From Sciurus carolinensis (Eukaryota > Chordata > Mammalia > Rodentia > Sciuridae): a stretch of 64,000 bases of DNA. The notes under the pieces are model-generated. The model was not told the DNA's origin. It saw only the letters and a program-made list of their open reading frames with translations, and made no database searches. Numbering within the stretch: position 1 is the first letter of the stretch; each line of letters begins with the position of its first letter. Shown here piece by piece: positions 10,382-21,200 of the stretch. Where the stretch lies: contig NC_062213.1 in the NCBI RefSeq assembly GCF_902686445.1, forward strand, positions 61,198,991 through 61,262,990, written 5' to 3'. A program made the translations under genes and the position numbers.

Positions 10382-11754
10382 ATATTCTCACAAAGAGAAA
10401 CTATGCATATGGAATTGATTAGATTGGCTATAATTAGCACAGTCAAAGTGCTCTCTTTTAAATACTGTATCTGACATAGAAGGGCCACACTGTCATTTGA
10501 AGACCTGTCTTATATCTATTTGCTTTGACTAAGTCAATTTCTGATAACACCATTTGTTAAATGTACAGGAGATTTAAGGCTATCCCTTGATTTTTGTTAA
10601 CCCATTCAGACCTGTAATTAGTGTTACCATACACTCTGGATTCTAAATTGTACTTGAAAAGTTAAACGTAGTTAAATGGAAAGCTTCAGAGAGCATTTTG
10701 CTGAGTTGGTGTTATCCAAACTAAAATCAGGTATAGCAAAAGTCTTGGATTTGTATAGAAATTACAAAGTTGGTTGGTATTTATTCATATCATTTGATGT
10801 TTTATAGCTGGATAAAGTAATCTGTTATCAATGAGTTATATATACAATTTTATGTTACTCTTCACACTGAAATTGGAATTTAAATGCATTTTTGGAAGAT
10901 AAAAAAGAGAGCTTGATCTATTTAAAGGTGACACAAGTAAAACATGGAAGCATTCTGCCACATTTTTCACAAAAAGAAAGTTAAAATCTCTCTTAGCCTG
11001 TCTTTGATTCATGTTTTAGATGTAATGTTGTATTATGTTATTTTTGAAGAGCCCCACCTTATCTGAGATAAGACTCTGCCTCCCACCTTACTCCATGTTA
11101 AAATGTCTCCAAAATAGGCTAGACTTCAACTCATTTAAAGTTGTGTTCAAAAGATTGATTTTTGTTGTAAAGATTACTATGATCTCAAACAGGGAATATA
11201 ATATATAACTAAGTAAAAATTCAAAATTATAAAAGTCATTTTTCTTGCTTCATAGTGATTACACAAAGTGAATATGTTTTTTACTGTGTTTAATTTTACT
11301 TTGAATTTTCCTTGTGAACTTTGTAACTGTTCCTGTTAGTGTTTTACAGAGGTATTGCTTCTAAAATATTAAAAAATAAAAATAAAAAACCAACCTGGGT
11401 AAATTTGAGGTAATAAGCCATCACCTACAGGAGAGATAGTATATAATGCTGACTTCCAATACTACTACTAATCCCAATTAAATGAAAGGGATATCTGTAA
11501 AATTACAGATATTGAAGTTTTAACCTGTTACTCCCTCTTTAATACTGATGAAACTGGCTTGCTGGGTACTTAAATGAAAACTTGAAGACCAAAGTCAAGG
11601 AAGTGAAAGTGTCAAGGAAAAAGCAGCCAACATTTTGGCCCTTGACTTCTGTAGTCAACCAGGACCCAGAGAATGAGAGGACTCCTCTCTGGACCCTGCA
11701 ACTCTGGTGAGTTATTTGATTTGCTCATGCAGGGAGATCCAGAAGACCCTGGAG

Positions 11755-11890
11755 AACAAGAAGCCAACCAGTGCACATTCAGCAAAGAGGAGGGTCATTG
11801 GAGACAGAAATGTCCCAGTGAAGCCACACATGGTCAGTCAGACCCAGACCCATCCTGGCAAGTGGCACCACTGGTAGAGGGAATCTAAAG
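11755..11890 (+). pseudogene. ERV gag nucleocapsid remnant
   Basis: A 71-codon open stretch starting at 11,673 contains a gammaretrovirus-like nucleocapsid zinc knuckle at about 11,776-11,818: C-x2-S-x4-H-x4-C, with the second zinc-binding Cys replaced by Ser. A short segment resembling the nucleocapsid/protease boundary follows before the stop at 11,886-11,888. No matching capsid, protease or polymerase frame survives around it. Assignment to the ERV1 (gamma-like) class rests mainly on this motif. Confidence 0.55.
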
Positions 11891-12614
11891 AAGCCAGGAG
11901 GCTTTGCACATGTCCCCAAGAGTGATCTCTGAGAAATGTAAGCTGATTCTTAATAGTAGATAGAAACAATGTCAGTTTTGACCAACTTGGTCTTAAATAC
12001 CTGGCAGGAGAGAATAGCCTAAAAGCACAGTCCTACAAGGACATTTAAAAGAAAAAATGGTGTTTTAATGTAACTTAAGATGTACACTTGTGTCAGCCCT
12101 ACCAAAAGTAAATAAAACTGGAAGGTACAATGGAAGGGTTCTTGTGTGAGAGTACCTAATAATAATGACAAGAGTCACAGATTTGTCCTGAGTTAATTTG
12201 AGTCTGATTTCATAGGCCCACAAATCTTCCTAGCCTCCTGCACTGATGAACTTGATCTGTTTTTCACTGATAAGATTATGAGTTACTGTCCTCATGGTTT
12301 TCAGAGACTGGCTGAAATACTAATTGTTTTTTGTGCTAATTATTTACAAGAAAGTAATGGCTTGTTGTCTTTATTGTTGTCTTAGCATGATCTCTGTCCT
12401 ATGTATGCCTTGTCCAGTCACCTGCCATCTTCCACTGTGGATCTCTGGACTGCTCTGATGCTGCATGCCCTTCACTGTCCACACCCCACCTGAGAGAGAA
12501 CAAGGACTGTGGATTACTTCCCTGAACTTCACCCCCTTTCAGTAGGAAGTAACTTGGAGATGTCATCAACCATTTTTCCATAGAAATGGAAGCTAGAAAT
12601 TGAGAGTGGGGAAA

Positions 12615-13034
12615 TGTAACAGTGGTCCACTTGATGCTTTGAATATGGCCCTTGCTGCTCTGCCCTGCAACTTATTTTTAGAATGAACATGTTTCTTTCT
12701 CTTCCTCTCTCCCTAATCCTCCCTAATCTCAGGGGAAACAGGATTACCTTTCTTCTCCATTCTAGGCAGAGTTTTCTGTCCCTGAACACACACCCACCAA
12801 AGGAACAAAGTAATCCAGGCTTTAGGGATGGTACCAAAAGATCTCAGAAATGACTATCTCCCAAATTAACCAGTGAATTACAACTCCAACAGAAAACATG
12901 TGAAATTTAACTTTTGGATCAATCTTTAAAAGTCCCCTGTTCCTGCTGATGGGCAGAATCACAGCCTTTGGGACAGGAGTCCTCTATGTTTCTCCTTTGC
13001 TAACAAAGCAATAAACCTTCTTTTTACTTTTTCT
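12615..13034 (+). mobile_element. ERV U3-R (3' LTR lacking U5)
   Basis: The segment starts TGTAACAG after a purine tract (GAGAGTGGGGAAA). U3 is about 340 nt, with TTTAAAA about 30 nt upstream of R, and R is 80 nt with AATAAA. The LTR does not continue into U5 but into A-rich sequence. Confidence 0.65.
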
Positions 13035-13056
13035 AAAAAAATTAAATAAAAATAAA

Positions 13057-13068
13057 AATAAGTCATCA
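13057..13068. repeat. Target-site duplication of the ERV copy, right
   Basis: This identical 12-mer directly follows the A-rich tail (13,035-13,056) of the ERV copy. Confidence 0.65.
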
Positions 13069-13890
13069 TTACCAACCCAGAGCCACAGGTGCACACTTAG
13101 AACATGATGGCAACTATAAGCACATGACACACATGAGTCACCTTAACCATGTCTCCTGCTCTTGCTTTGCACTTAAGTCAAATCCCATCAACTGGTAACA
13201 TTGCTATGTTGATCATTAACCTTCAATGCTTGCAAAGAATTATAAAAATTTTTCCATTTCTCCATTTCTCTATTGAGTTTTATCAGTATTTTTTTTAAAC
13301 TTAAAAGTACCAAGAAATTCTGGGAATTTCCACATGAACATACTAATCTTGATTTATAAATAACTTCTTTTAATTGTATCCAGCCTAATATTTCATGATC
13401 ATAAACACCAGGTTTTCTCTGTCACTGACTATAATTTAGTATCCAAGTCAACATTTCTGCTAATGTTAAAAAATGTAACATTGCCCATTCTCAGTCATTT
13501 CTAGTTGGGAATGCGGATAAGCTCAATCAATTCAAGTTTTCTCCTGTTTCTCTTTTCTTCCTCCCTGTCATGCTCTAATTTTTATCAGATTTCAGGTCCT
13601 GGTGGATGAGCTGGCATCAGAATTGGCATTAGACTGTTCCAAGGATGACTTCATATAATTGACTCAGGAGGCAGGTATATTATGTTTCATAGTCTCTTAT
13701 TGACAATTCTCCCTTATGTTTCTCTTCACACAATTTGCAGTGGTGTGGATACACTTACAGAGAGCTGGGGATCCTGCCAATTTAGTAGGTACACCTAATC
13801 CTAGAAGACCAAAAGCAGAAGGCCCGAAGGAAAGAGAATCTTTTTAAAACTAGTCTATCATATCTACTACTAATTTTGACTTCTGTGCAA
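13069..13890. other. Gene-free stretch
   Basis: AT-rich unique-looking sequence. I recognise no gene, repeat family or RNA here. Confidence 0.6.
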
Positions 13891-13892
13891 GT

Positions 13893-14055
13893 TTCAAAAT
13901 TACAATCGTACTACAGAATCACCTGTGGGACATTTTTTTAACTTGTACTTTTTATGCATTAAATGGGCCTAGGATGAGGGTCAGAAACTTAAAAATAAGC
14001 ATACCAAATGACTCTGATGCAGGTGGCTAGGACTACATTTCAAGAAACACTGCCC
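13893..14055. mobile_element. MER5-like hAT fragment
   Basis: Weakly conserved MER5A-type sequence (CAGAATCACCTG..., ...GACTCTGATGCAGGTGGCTAGGACTACATTTCAAGAAACACTG). MER5 elements are short non-autonomous hAT-Charlie DNA transposons spread in the placental ancestor. Confidence 0.55.
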
Positions 14056-14324
14056 TTGAAGCTCTCCAAGGCTGTATCTCAATTTGCCTGGAAAGAAAAT
14101 CAGAAAGGGAATGGTGATCACATTTCCAGTTTATAATAAAGGATATTTAGAGCCTGTGTGCTACAATATTCCTCAGGGTTCTAATGAGAATACCCACTAC
14201 CACATGAGAAGAATTCAAGAATTTGGGGGTCTGGGCTGATTTTCATCTTAGACACTCCATTATCAAATCCAGAAATCAATTCAGGGGCTCAGACAGGATT
14301 TTGGAACAATCTACACTTATACTT

Positions 14325-15057
14325 ATGTCTTAGTCTGTTAGAACTGTGCTGTATTTTGAACCTGGAATGTTTCTCGAAGTTCCATGTGTTGAAAGCTTGG
14401 ACCCCAGCCTATGGAGCTATTGGGAGGAGTGGACCCTTTATGAGGTAAAGCCTGCTAGGAGGAAGTTAGGTCATACCCTTAAAGGAGATATTGGAACTGT
14501 GGTCCATTTCTGTCTCTCTCTTTGTCTCCTAACTGCCTTGAGATATACCAGCTTCCTCCACCACACACTCCCAGTATGATGTACTGCCTTGCCACAGGCC
14601 CAGGACCAGTGGGCCAACTGATCATGGGAAACCTCCAAAACTGTTAGTCAAGATAAACCTTTCTTCTTTTTAAGTTTATTATCTCACATATTTTGTTATA
14701 GTGATGGAAAGCTGACTAGCACCAGCTGCTACAAAAATATAATAGACTCCATGGTTTAAAACAATAGAAACTTCTCACAGTTGTGGAAGTTGGGAAGTCT
14801 AATAAGAAGTTGTCAGCAGATCTAATGTCTGGGAAGGGTCCATTTCCTGGTTCATAGATGATGACTTCTCACTGTGTCCTCACATAGTGGAAGATGGAAG
14901 GTGGTTCTTTGGGGTCCCTCTTGTAAGAACACTAATCCCATTCAAGAGGGCTCTAATTATCTCTCAAAGTTCTCACTTTCTAATACCATTATCTTGGGAG
15001 TTGGGTTTTCGCTTGTGAATGTTGAGGAGACATGGGTTTTAAGACCATAGCAACCTG
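14325..15057 (-). mobile_element. MaLR-type LTR (minus), split by a second MaLR LTR
   Basis: The pieces 14,325-14,344 and 14,722-15,057 read on the minus strand as an ERVL-MaLR LTR. On the plus strand they show CTTAGTCTGTTAGAACT at one side and CACTAATCCCATTC, AGGGCTCTAATTATCTC and AGACCATAGCA at the other. The plus-oriented LTR at 14,345-14,721 interrupts it near the end. Confidence 0.65.
14345..14721 (+). mobile_element. Solo MaLR-type LTR (plus), nested
   Basis: Starts TGTGCTGTATTTTGAACCTGG and has the MaLR-like CATGTGTTGAAAGCTTGGACCCC and GGAGTGGACCCTTTATGAGG blocks. A polyadenylation region (AAGATAAACCTTTCTTC) follows, and it ends TTTTGTTATAGTGATGGAAAGCTGACTAGCA. It is about 377 bp with no internal region attached, so it is a solo LTR. 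Confidence 0.65.
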
Positions 15058-16164
15058 CCCCCACTAGGAGATATCCTGGGAGAATTCAACCATCTCCAGT
15101 GGAAAGTGCATTACAAACCACCAAGGAAATGCAAAGTGACATTGCTGAACTGCAAGGAAGAATTTTTAAGCCTGCTTCAGAGAGAAGAAATAAAAGGGTA
15201 TACTTTGCTTTCTGGCCCTCTTTCTCTTTTGAAACATCAGAGGCCTTAAGTGTGAGATTTTGACTGGAGAGAGATTTTAGTTGATCAGAAGTAGGAAAAG
15301 ATTGTAAAATCTGAAGAATCAGGCCATGGAAGTCCAGAAGGATATTTGGGGCAATTTGACTATTTTAGTTTAATTCTAAAAAGTTGAAAAGGAATATGGT
15401 TCAAGTCCAGGAGAGAAATAGAATATTTTAAAATTTGTGATCAGGCCTAATTTTAAGAAAAGAGACTTTTCTGGTTGTCAGGCCAGTTTTAAAGTAGAAA
15501 AAAAGAAAGAAAAAAAAGCAGGGAATAGGGACAAAAGCCTTTCTCAGGAATCAAGGTGATAGACATAGCATTTGCTCTAAAAACTGGTATTTCTAAGAGC
15601 CCTGATTTCTCTGATTAATAGAACATACACTTTTATCTGCTACTTTCTGTTAATCAAAGCCTAAAAATTTCACAACACATGAGAGATTGATATAGATTTT
15701 TTTTCAAGTATGCCAACTGCAATGAAGTTTTATGTGAGCAGAGAAAATTATATTATGATGATTCTAAGAACAAAGCAGTTGCAATGCTCCCAGTAGTTCT
15801 GATTGACAACCATTATTCTAAGTAGGCTTCCTTCTGAGTTAATTGCACACAGCTACCAATAGGTAGTCTACAGAAGCTCCACTCCAGCTTTGGAAAACAA
15901 ATTATTTCATGGTTAAGTTAGCTTCTGGAACTTCACTAGTATCAACTTGAATAATTATTTGTCAAAAAACACTATAGGAGCCCATGATAAAAGCAAAGGA
16001 TGAAGTGGTATTGAATTATTATGCAAACTTCTTCACCTTTGTGAAGTAGAGAAATAATTAAGAGAGAGATATATGTTAAGTCCTTTATCCTTTGGTCTCA
16101 GATTAAGCAGAAATTTCTACCAAGTGGCCTTAAAATTGTACCCAGTATAACTGCTCTTTAAATG
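15058..16164. other. Gene-free stretch
   Basis: AT-rich sequence with purine runs (around 15,490-15,520). No gene or repeat recognised. Confidence 0.6.
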
Positions 16165-16998
16165 TATATCTACTCACTTTTCAAAAGAAGAAAAACAAAT
16201 GGCCAACAAATATATGAAAAAGTGTTCAACATCATTAGCAGTTAGGGAAATGCAAATAAAACTACACTGAGATTTTATTTCATTCCAGTCAGAATGGCAA
16301 TTATTAAGAACACAAACAATAATAAATGTTGGAGAGGATGTGAAGAAAAAGGACCAGTTTTGCACTGTTGATGGGATTGTAAATTAGTGCAACCACTATG
16401 GAAATTAGTATAGTGTTTCCTCAAAAGACTAAGAAGGGAACCACCATATGACCCAGCTATACAACTCCGAAGTATTTATCCTAAAGAATTAAAATCATCA
16501 TACTATAGGAACACCTGCATACCCTTGTTTATATCAGCACAATTCTCAATAGCCAAACTATGGAACCAATATAAGTGTCCATCAATGGATAAAGAAAATA
16601 TGGTATACATACACAATGGAGTTTTATTCAGTCATTTAAAAAATGAAATTATGTCATTTGCAAGAAAATGAATGGAACTAGAGAACATCAAGTTAAGCAA
16701 AATAAGTCAAACTCAGAACATCAAGGGTCATATGTTTTCTCTCATATGTGGAAGTTAGAGAGGAAGAAAGGAAAAGAATAATGGGGGGAAGGGATTTCAT
16801 GAAAATTGTAGGGAGATCTGTAGAGTAGAGGAAAGGGACTAGGGGGAGGGAGGAGGGAAAGGAAAGGGGAAACACTAGGAAATGATATTGTCCAGATTAC
16901 ATTGCTATATTGTGTGCATGTACAAATATGTAACAACAAATCCCATTATGTACAACTGTAAAGCACCAAGAAAAACTATGGAAAAATAAAAATAAAAT
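16165..16998 (+). mobile_element. Older L1 3' end
   Basis: The segment begins in the ORF2 C-terminal part (AACAAATGGCCAACAAATATATGAAAAAG type) and includes the Cys-rich region (TGTTGGAGAGGATGTGAAG). The purine-rich 3' UTR (16,750-16,870) ends in A-rich (AAAAT)n at about 16,980-16,998. It is more diverged from segments A-D than they are from each other and has several stops. A possible short duplication TAAATGT occurs at 16,158-16,164 and 16,996-17,002. Confidence 0.85.
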
Positions 16999-17002
16999 AA
17001 AT

Positions 17003-18186
17003 GTGCTTCTGCAGCTGGAAATACAGTTTTCCATGGTTTCTTCACAGGGAACTGTTCATTGAGGCAGAGCCCATGTTTCAGACCAGATTTTCTTGGTATC
17101 ACAGAGTATTATGTTAATGCCAGTCCTGTGAGGAGTACATGTGTGTTTATAGGGCTCACTCCAAAGTAAAGTCTCAAGCACAGAAAATAAACAGTGTTCT
17201 GAGTCATTATTTATTTATCATTGCTAACCTAGAATTCATTAAATGGCACTGACTGCCCAAAACTTTAATTTGAGTCACAAATATTCTCGGCATATTGCCG
17301 TGTTGCTGGAAAGACATGCACCACACATTTTTGCCTCATCTGCCTTTCAGCATCTAAGAATTACAATTCTGCAGTGATTAAAAACAAGATTTAAACTAGG
17401 ACTAGTCAGGTGAGTGTCTTGGATCATCCAATGCATGTGAATCTGGCTGAGCAGTCAGTTCTGTTTATGCCAAGGGCTTTATGCTCCTACATTAAAATGG
17501 TTTAAAAGCCTATGCAAGCTACTGACATTTATTGATTCCAATATATTTTTGGCTCCTTGGAAAATATCCCACATAGAAAGTTTCAAATTCAGAATGTCTC
17601 CTCGGACATGTACTCTTTGCCAGAACACACCACTTTATACCCCAACAGGTCCCCTTAATGTTCTCAATGTCATATTAATGACTGACCTCCAATACCAAAA
17701 TATTGAAATTCTACTCCTTTGGACAGATTTTGCCCTTGAGACACTCACTCGTGTTTTAGTCTCTGAATCTCTCCCCTTTGCTCAATATGACAGGACTTAC
17801 TGTACTGATTCAAATTTACTATTTCAAGACTAGTTTAACCATTTTGAAAATAATGATTGTTCACTTATAAGGAGTATTATTTATAAATCCAAGAAAAAAA
17901 TTAGGTTCACACACGACAACAGTAAACTTTCTGTAAGTGCAAAAATAAAGACATGATAAAAGGACTCTTAGCCTAGCATAGGCAATGGCAAACTTTAACT
18001 TGGTTCAGTTCAACAAATACTCTCTACCCTCAGCATCCCAAGAAAATCCTCAAAGGGTGAGGGACGGGAGAGGAGAACTCTGATTTAGATGCGAGTCATT
18101 GAGGAAAGGGAAGTTCTCTCTAAATATCAGTTGACAATGTCAGATTACATGAACGTCAAAGGAATGGTATCCTTTGAGTGTTACTG
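17003..18186. other. Gene-free stretch
   Basis: No gene, RNA or clear repeat recognised. Open stretches here are short and lack coding character. Confidence 0.6.
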
Positions 18187-18480
18187 CAGTCTTGTGGTTA
18201 AGAATGGAACCTCTGAAGTCAGACAGACTTGCTGTTGGAGTCTTCCCCATCCCCTCTTAGTAACCACGTGGTCTTCAGTGACTAACCTAACCTTTCCACT
18301 TCTCAGTATGTTCACATTTTAAAATGAGAATAACTGAATCATGCATATTAATGATATAAATATGTAATAATATATATCTTGGAGAGTTTTTGTCATGACT
18401 GAATGCTAATTCATACACACTGCCTGGTACATAGTAATCATCTAGAAAATGATAGCTGCTATAATCATAAGAGTAATGAT
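18187..18480 (+). mobile_element. MIR SINE, nearly full length
   Basis: MIR-like order is visible: CTTGTGGTTAAGAATGGAACCTCTGAAGTCAGACAG, then TAACCTTTCCACTTCTCAGT, TTTTAAAATGAGAATAA, and the tail CTGCCTGGTACATAGTAATCATCTAG. MIR is an ancient tRNA-derived mammalian SINE. The long tail match makes the orientation clear. Confidence 0.8.
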
Positions 18481-19041
18481 ATTTCAATAAGTCTAAGGTA
18501 GGAACTTTTTAATGCACAAAGTAAACAATTCTCACTAAAAAAACAAAGGAGAATACATATATATTTATATCATTTATATATTGATTTTTATTGAACACAA
18601 TTTATTAAATCTCGTGATCTTTATTATCATAGAGATTTCTAACATTAGGAATTATTTGTACTGAATAAACTCAAAACGCTATTCTCTTTCTTTATTAAGT
18701 GTTCACATTTAAGAATTGGTTGTTGAAAATGTTGCTCAATACAGAGAATAAAGAACATTTTCCATATATCATAGACTTTCAAAACTTCTTCCATTGCACC
18801 AAATGTAGTTAGAGGTTCGAGTTTTAAAATTCCCATTGAGTCTAAACAAAAATAAACAACTCCTTCAAGTTCCAGGCTTAAACATAGTCTGTACCCTTTG
18901 GACGATCATGGTTTACTTTTGCTGTTCTATCAAGTGAGCTGTAAAAGTTACCGAAGCATACATTACAGACACAGAGCAGCTTGAGAAATCTGCCCAAAGG
19001 CCTTAACCCGAATGCTGTTGACCTTACTCCATAGGCTTTTA

Positions 19042-19153
19042 CTGGAACTACTAGTGAAATCCAGTAGATTCGCTTTATCCACAAAAGGTAAGCATATAAA
19101 ACTTACAAATATTTGGCCAGTTTGTTTAGAAAGGAAAATTCCACCATCTGGGT
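19042..19153 (+). repeat. 112-bp direct repeat, source copy
   Basis: This is identical over 112 bp to 19,652-19,763, offset 610 bp. Here it lies in apparently single-copy sequence. It contains an AAAAGGTAAGC donor-like stretch, but no exon is supported. Confidence 0.9.
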
Positions 19154-19561
19154 TCCTTTGCAAGTCTAGCCACCTCCCAAGTAGCATGAGTAGCCTAAGA
19201 CAGATACCCAAATAAATTCTGTAAATATGTCCTGCTCTTCTCTGACTGTATAGGAACACAATTAAGAATTAAGCTTTTAAATCTGTTTATAATCCCCTCT
19301 TGTTGTCTTCCTTTTACGCTTTTATTCAAATGAAACAATAAAATATGGTCCATACTATGAAATAGGTAGGATGGAGAATCCAATGCTAGTAAAAGTTAGA
19401 CAACTAAGCTAAAGCATCTATATCATTAAGAATCATCTAAGTATAAATGAATTTGAAATATTCAAATGTTTTTAATATACCAAACACACTCAGTGTATGA
19501 CTCTTCCATCAAGTCTAGGTATAAAATTAGTTTATATTTTAACATCAAATTCCTTAGCAAC

Positions 19562-20826
19562 CCAAATCTGAATCCACCATGTTGGCTTAGAAACTGACTT
19601 CCTTGACAAGACTCTTAAAGCACAAGAAATAAAATCAAGAATCAACAAATTCTGGAACTACTAGTGAAATCCAGTAGATTCGCTTTATCCACAAAAGGTA
19701 AGCATATAAAACTTACAAATATTTGGCCAGTTTGTTTAGAAAGGAAAATTCCACCATCTGGGTAGAATTTCTCATTCTTCTGATTATATATAATATAATA
19801 TCAAACTAAAAATCTTCTTAGCAAAGGAAACAATCAATAATGTGAAGAGAGCCTACAGAATGGGAGAAAATTTTTAACATGTGCACCTTAGATAGAGCAT
19901 TAATTTGCAGGATATATAAAGCACTCAAAAAACTAACATCAAAAAAACAAATAACCCTATCAAAAAATAGGCTAAGGAATGAACAGACACTTCACAGAAG
20001 AAGATATACAATCAATCAACAAATATGTGAAAAAATAAAAAAATCAACAACTCTATCAATTAGGGAAATGCAAACCAAAACTACTCTAAGATTTCATCTC
20101 ACTCGAGTCAGAATGACAATTATCAAGAATACAAGCAACAATAAGTGTTGGTGAGGATGTGGAGGAAAAGGTAACTCATACATTGCTGGTGGGAATGCAA
20201 ATTTGGAAAGCAGATTCCTAAGAAAACTTAGAATGGAACCACCATTTGACTCAGCTATCTCACTTCTGGGTTTATACAACCAAAGGACTTAAAATCAGCA
20301 TACTACAGTGACACAGTCACATCAATGTTTGTAGCAGCTCAATTCACAAGAACTAAACTGTGGAGCCAACCTAGATGCCCTTCAACAGATGAATGGATAA
20401 AGAAACTGTGGTATATATATGCAATGGACTATTACTCAGCCTTAAAGAAGAATAAAATTATGGCATTTTCGGGTAAATTGATGGAGTTGGAGAATATCAT
20501 AGTAAGTAAAATAAGCCAATCCCAAAAACTGTTTTCTCTGATATGTGAATGCTGATCCATAATGGATCAGGGGCAAGGGAAGGATGTAGGAACTTTGGAT
20601 TAGGCAGAGGGGAGTGAGGGGAGGGAAGAGAGTTTGCGGGTAGGAAGGATAATAGAATGAATCAGATATTATTACCTTATGTGCATATATGATTTTACAA
20701 CCAGTATAATTCTATATTATATATAATCAGAAGAATGAGAAGTTATACTCCATTTATGTATGATGTGTCAAAATGCATTCTACTGTCATGTGTAACTAAT
20801 TAGAACAAATAAAAATATTTAAAAAA
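19562..20826 (+). mobile_element. Older L1 3' end carrying a templated insertion
   Basis: ORF2 C-terminal sequence (CACAAGAAATAAAATCAAGAATCAACAA) breaks at 19,651 and resumes near 19,804 (AACTAAAAATCTTCTTAGCAAAGG). It runs on through ATTATCAAGAATACAAGCAACAATAAGTGTTGG and the 3' UTR to an A-rich tail at about 20,808-20,826. The ORF is full of stops. The break holds copies of nearby DNA. Confidence 0.85.
19652..19800. repeat. Templated insertion inside the L1
   Basis: 19,652-19,763 copies 19,042-19,153 exactly. 19,769-19,797 is the exact reverse complement of 20,713-20,741 in the same L1's 3' UTR. The expected L1 bases (equivalent to CTGGGATAGATTC) are missing at the break. Confidence 0.88.
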
Positions 20827-21040
20827 TTCCTTGACCATTATTGCCATGTATGCACTTGTCATGAAAATATCCATTGTTTAGCATAAGGAGTTGAAGCCTT
20901 TAGCAAGTGAACAGTTGAGGAGGGCTCATAAAGATGGAACAACAAGATACCATCTATGGCGTAGGAAGGAGCAAGCCATCATCAGACAGTCTGCTGGCAC
21001 CTTAATCATGGATTCCCCTGCCTCCAGAATCATAACACAA

Positions 21041-21200
21041 AAATTTCTGTTGTTTTTCTTTTAATTTTTTTATTTTTATTAAGATTCAACGAAGCTTTAT
21101 TTATTTATTTGTATGTGGTGCTGAGAATCACACCTAGTGCTTCACACATGCTAGGCAAGTGCTCTACCACTGAGCCACAACTCCAGCCAAATTTCTGTTG
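21041..21200 (-). mobile_element. ID-type SINE (minus) with 12-bp target-site duplication
   Basis: On the minus strand it reads GGCTGGAGTTGTGGCTCAGTGG...GAGCACTTGCCTAGCATG..., a tRNA-Ala-like ID head, followed by an (AAAT)-rich tail. AAATTTCTGTTG flanks it exactly at 21,041-21,052 and 21,189-21,200. Confidence 0.85.

Larger units (their letters stand above)
8491..13056 (+). mobile_element. Processed (L1-mobilised) copy of an ERV1-type endogenous retrovirus, non-coding
   Basis: The 5' end begins at R (8491-8568; AATAAA at 8544-8549) followed by U5, with no U3. The 3' end has a purine tract (about 12,601-12,614), U3 (from 12,615; TATA-like TTTAAAA at 12,925-12,931), then R (12,955-13,034; AATAAA at 13,010-13,015), and poly(A) starts 20 nt after the signal where U5 should be. 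The same 12-mer, AATAAGTCATCA, flanks the insert at 8479-8490 and 13,057-13,068. This is what an L1-copied retroviral transcript should look like. The interior (about 8,600-12,600) has no long open frame; only a zinc-knuckle remnant near 11,760 is recognisable. The interior also holds a large inverted repeat. Confidence 0.72.

Noticed and set aside
18900..19260. Possible exon: donor-like AAGGTAAGC with open frames on both strands
   Set aside because: No conserved protein, no matching acceptor and no partner exon. Two overlapping frames on opposite strands suggest chance.
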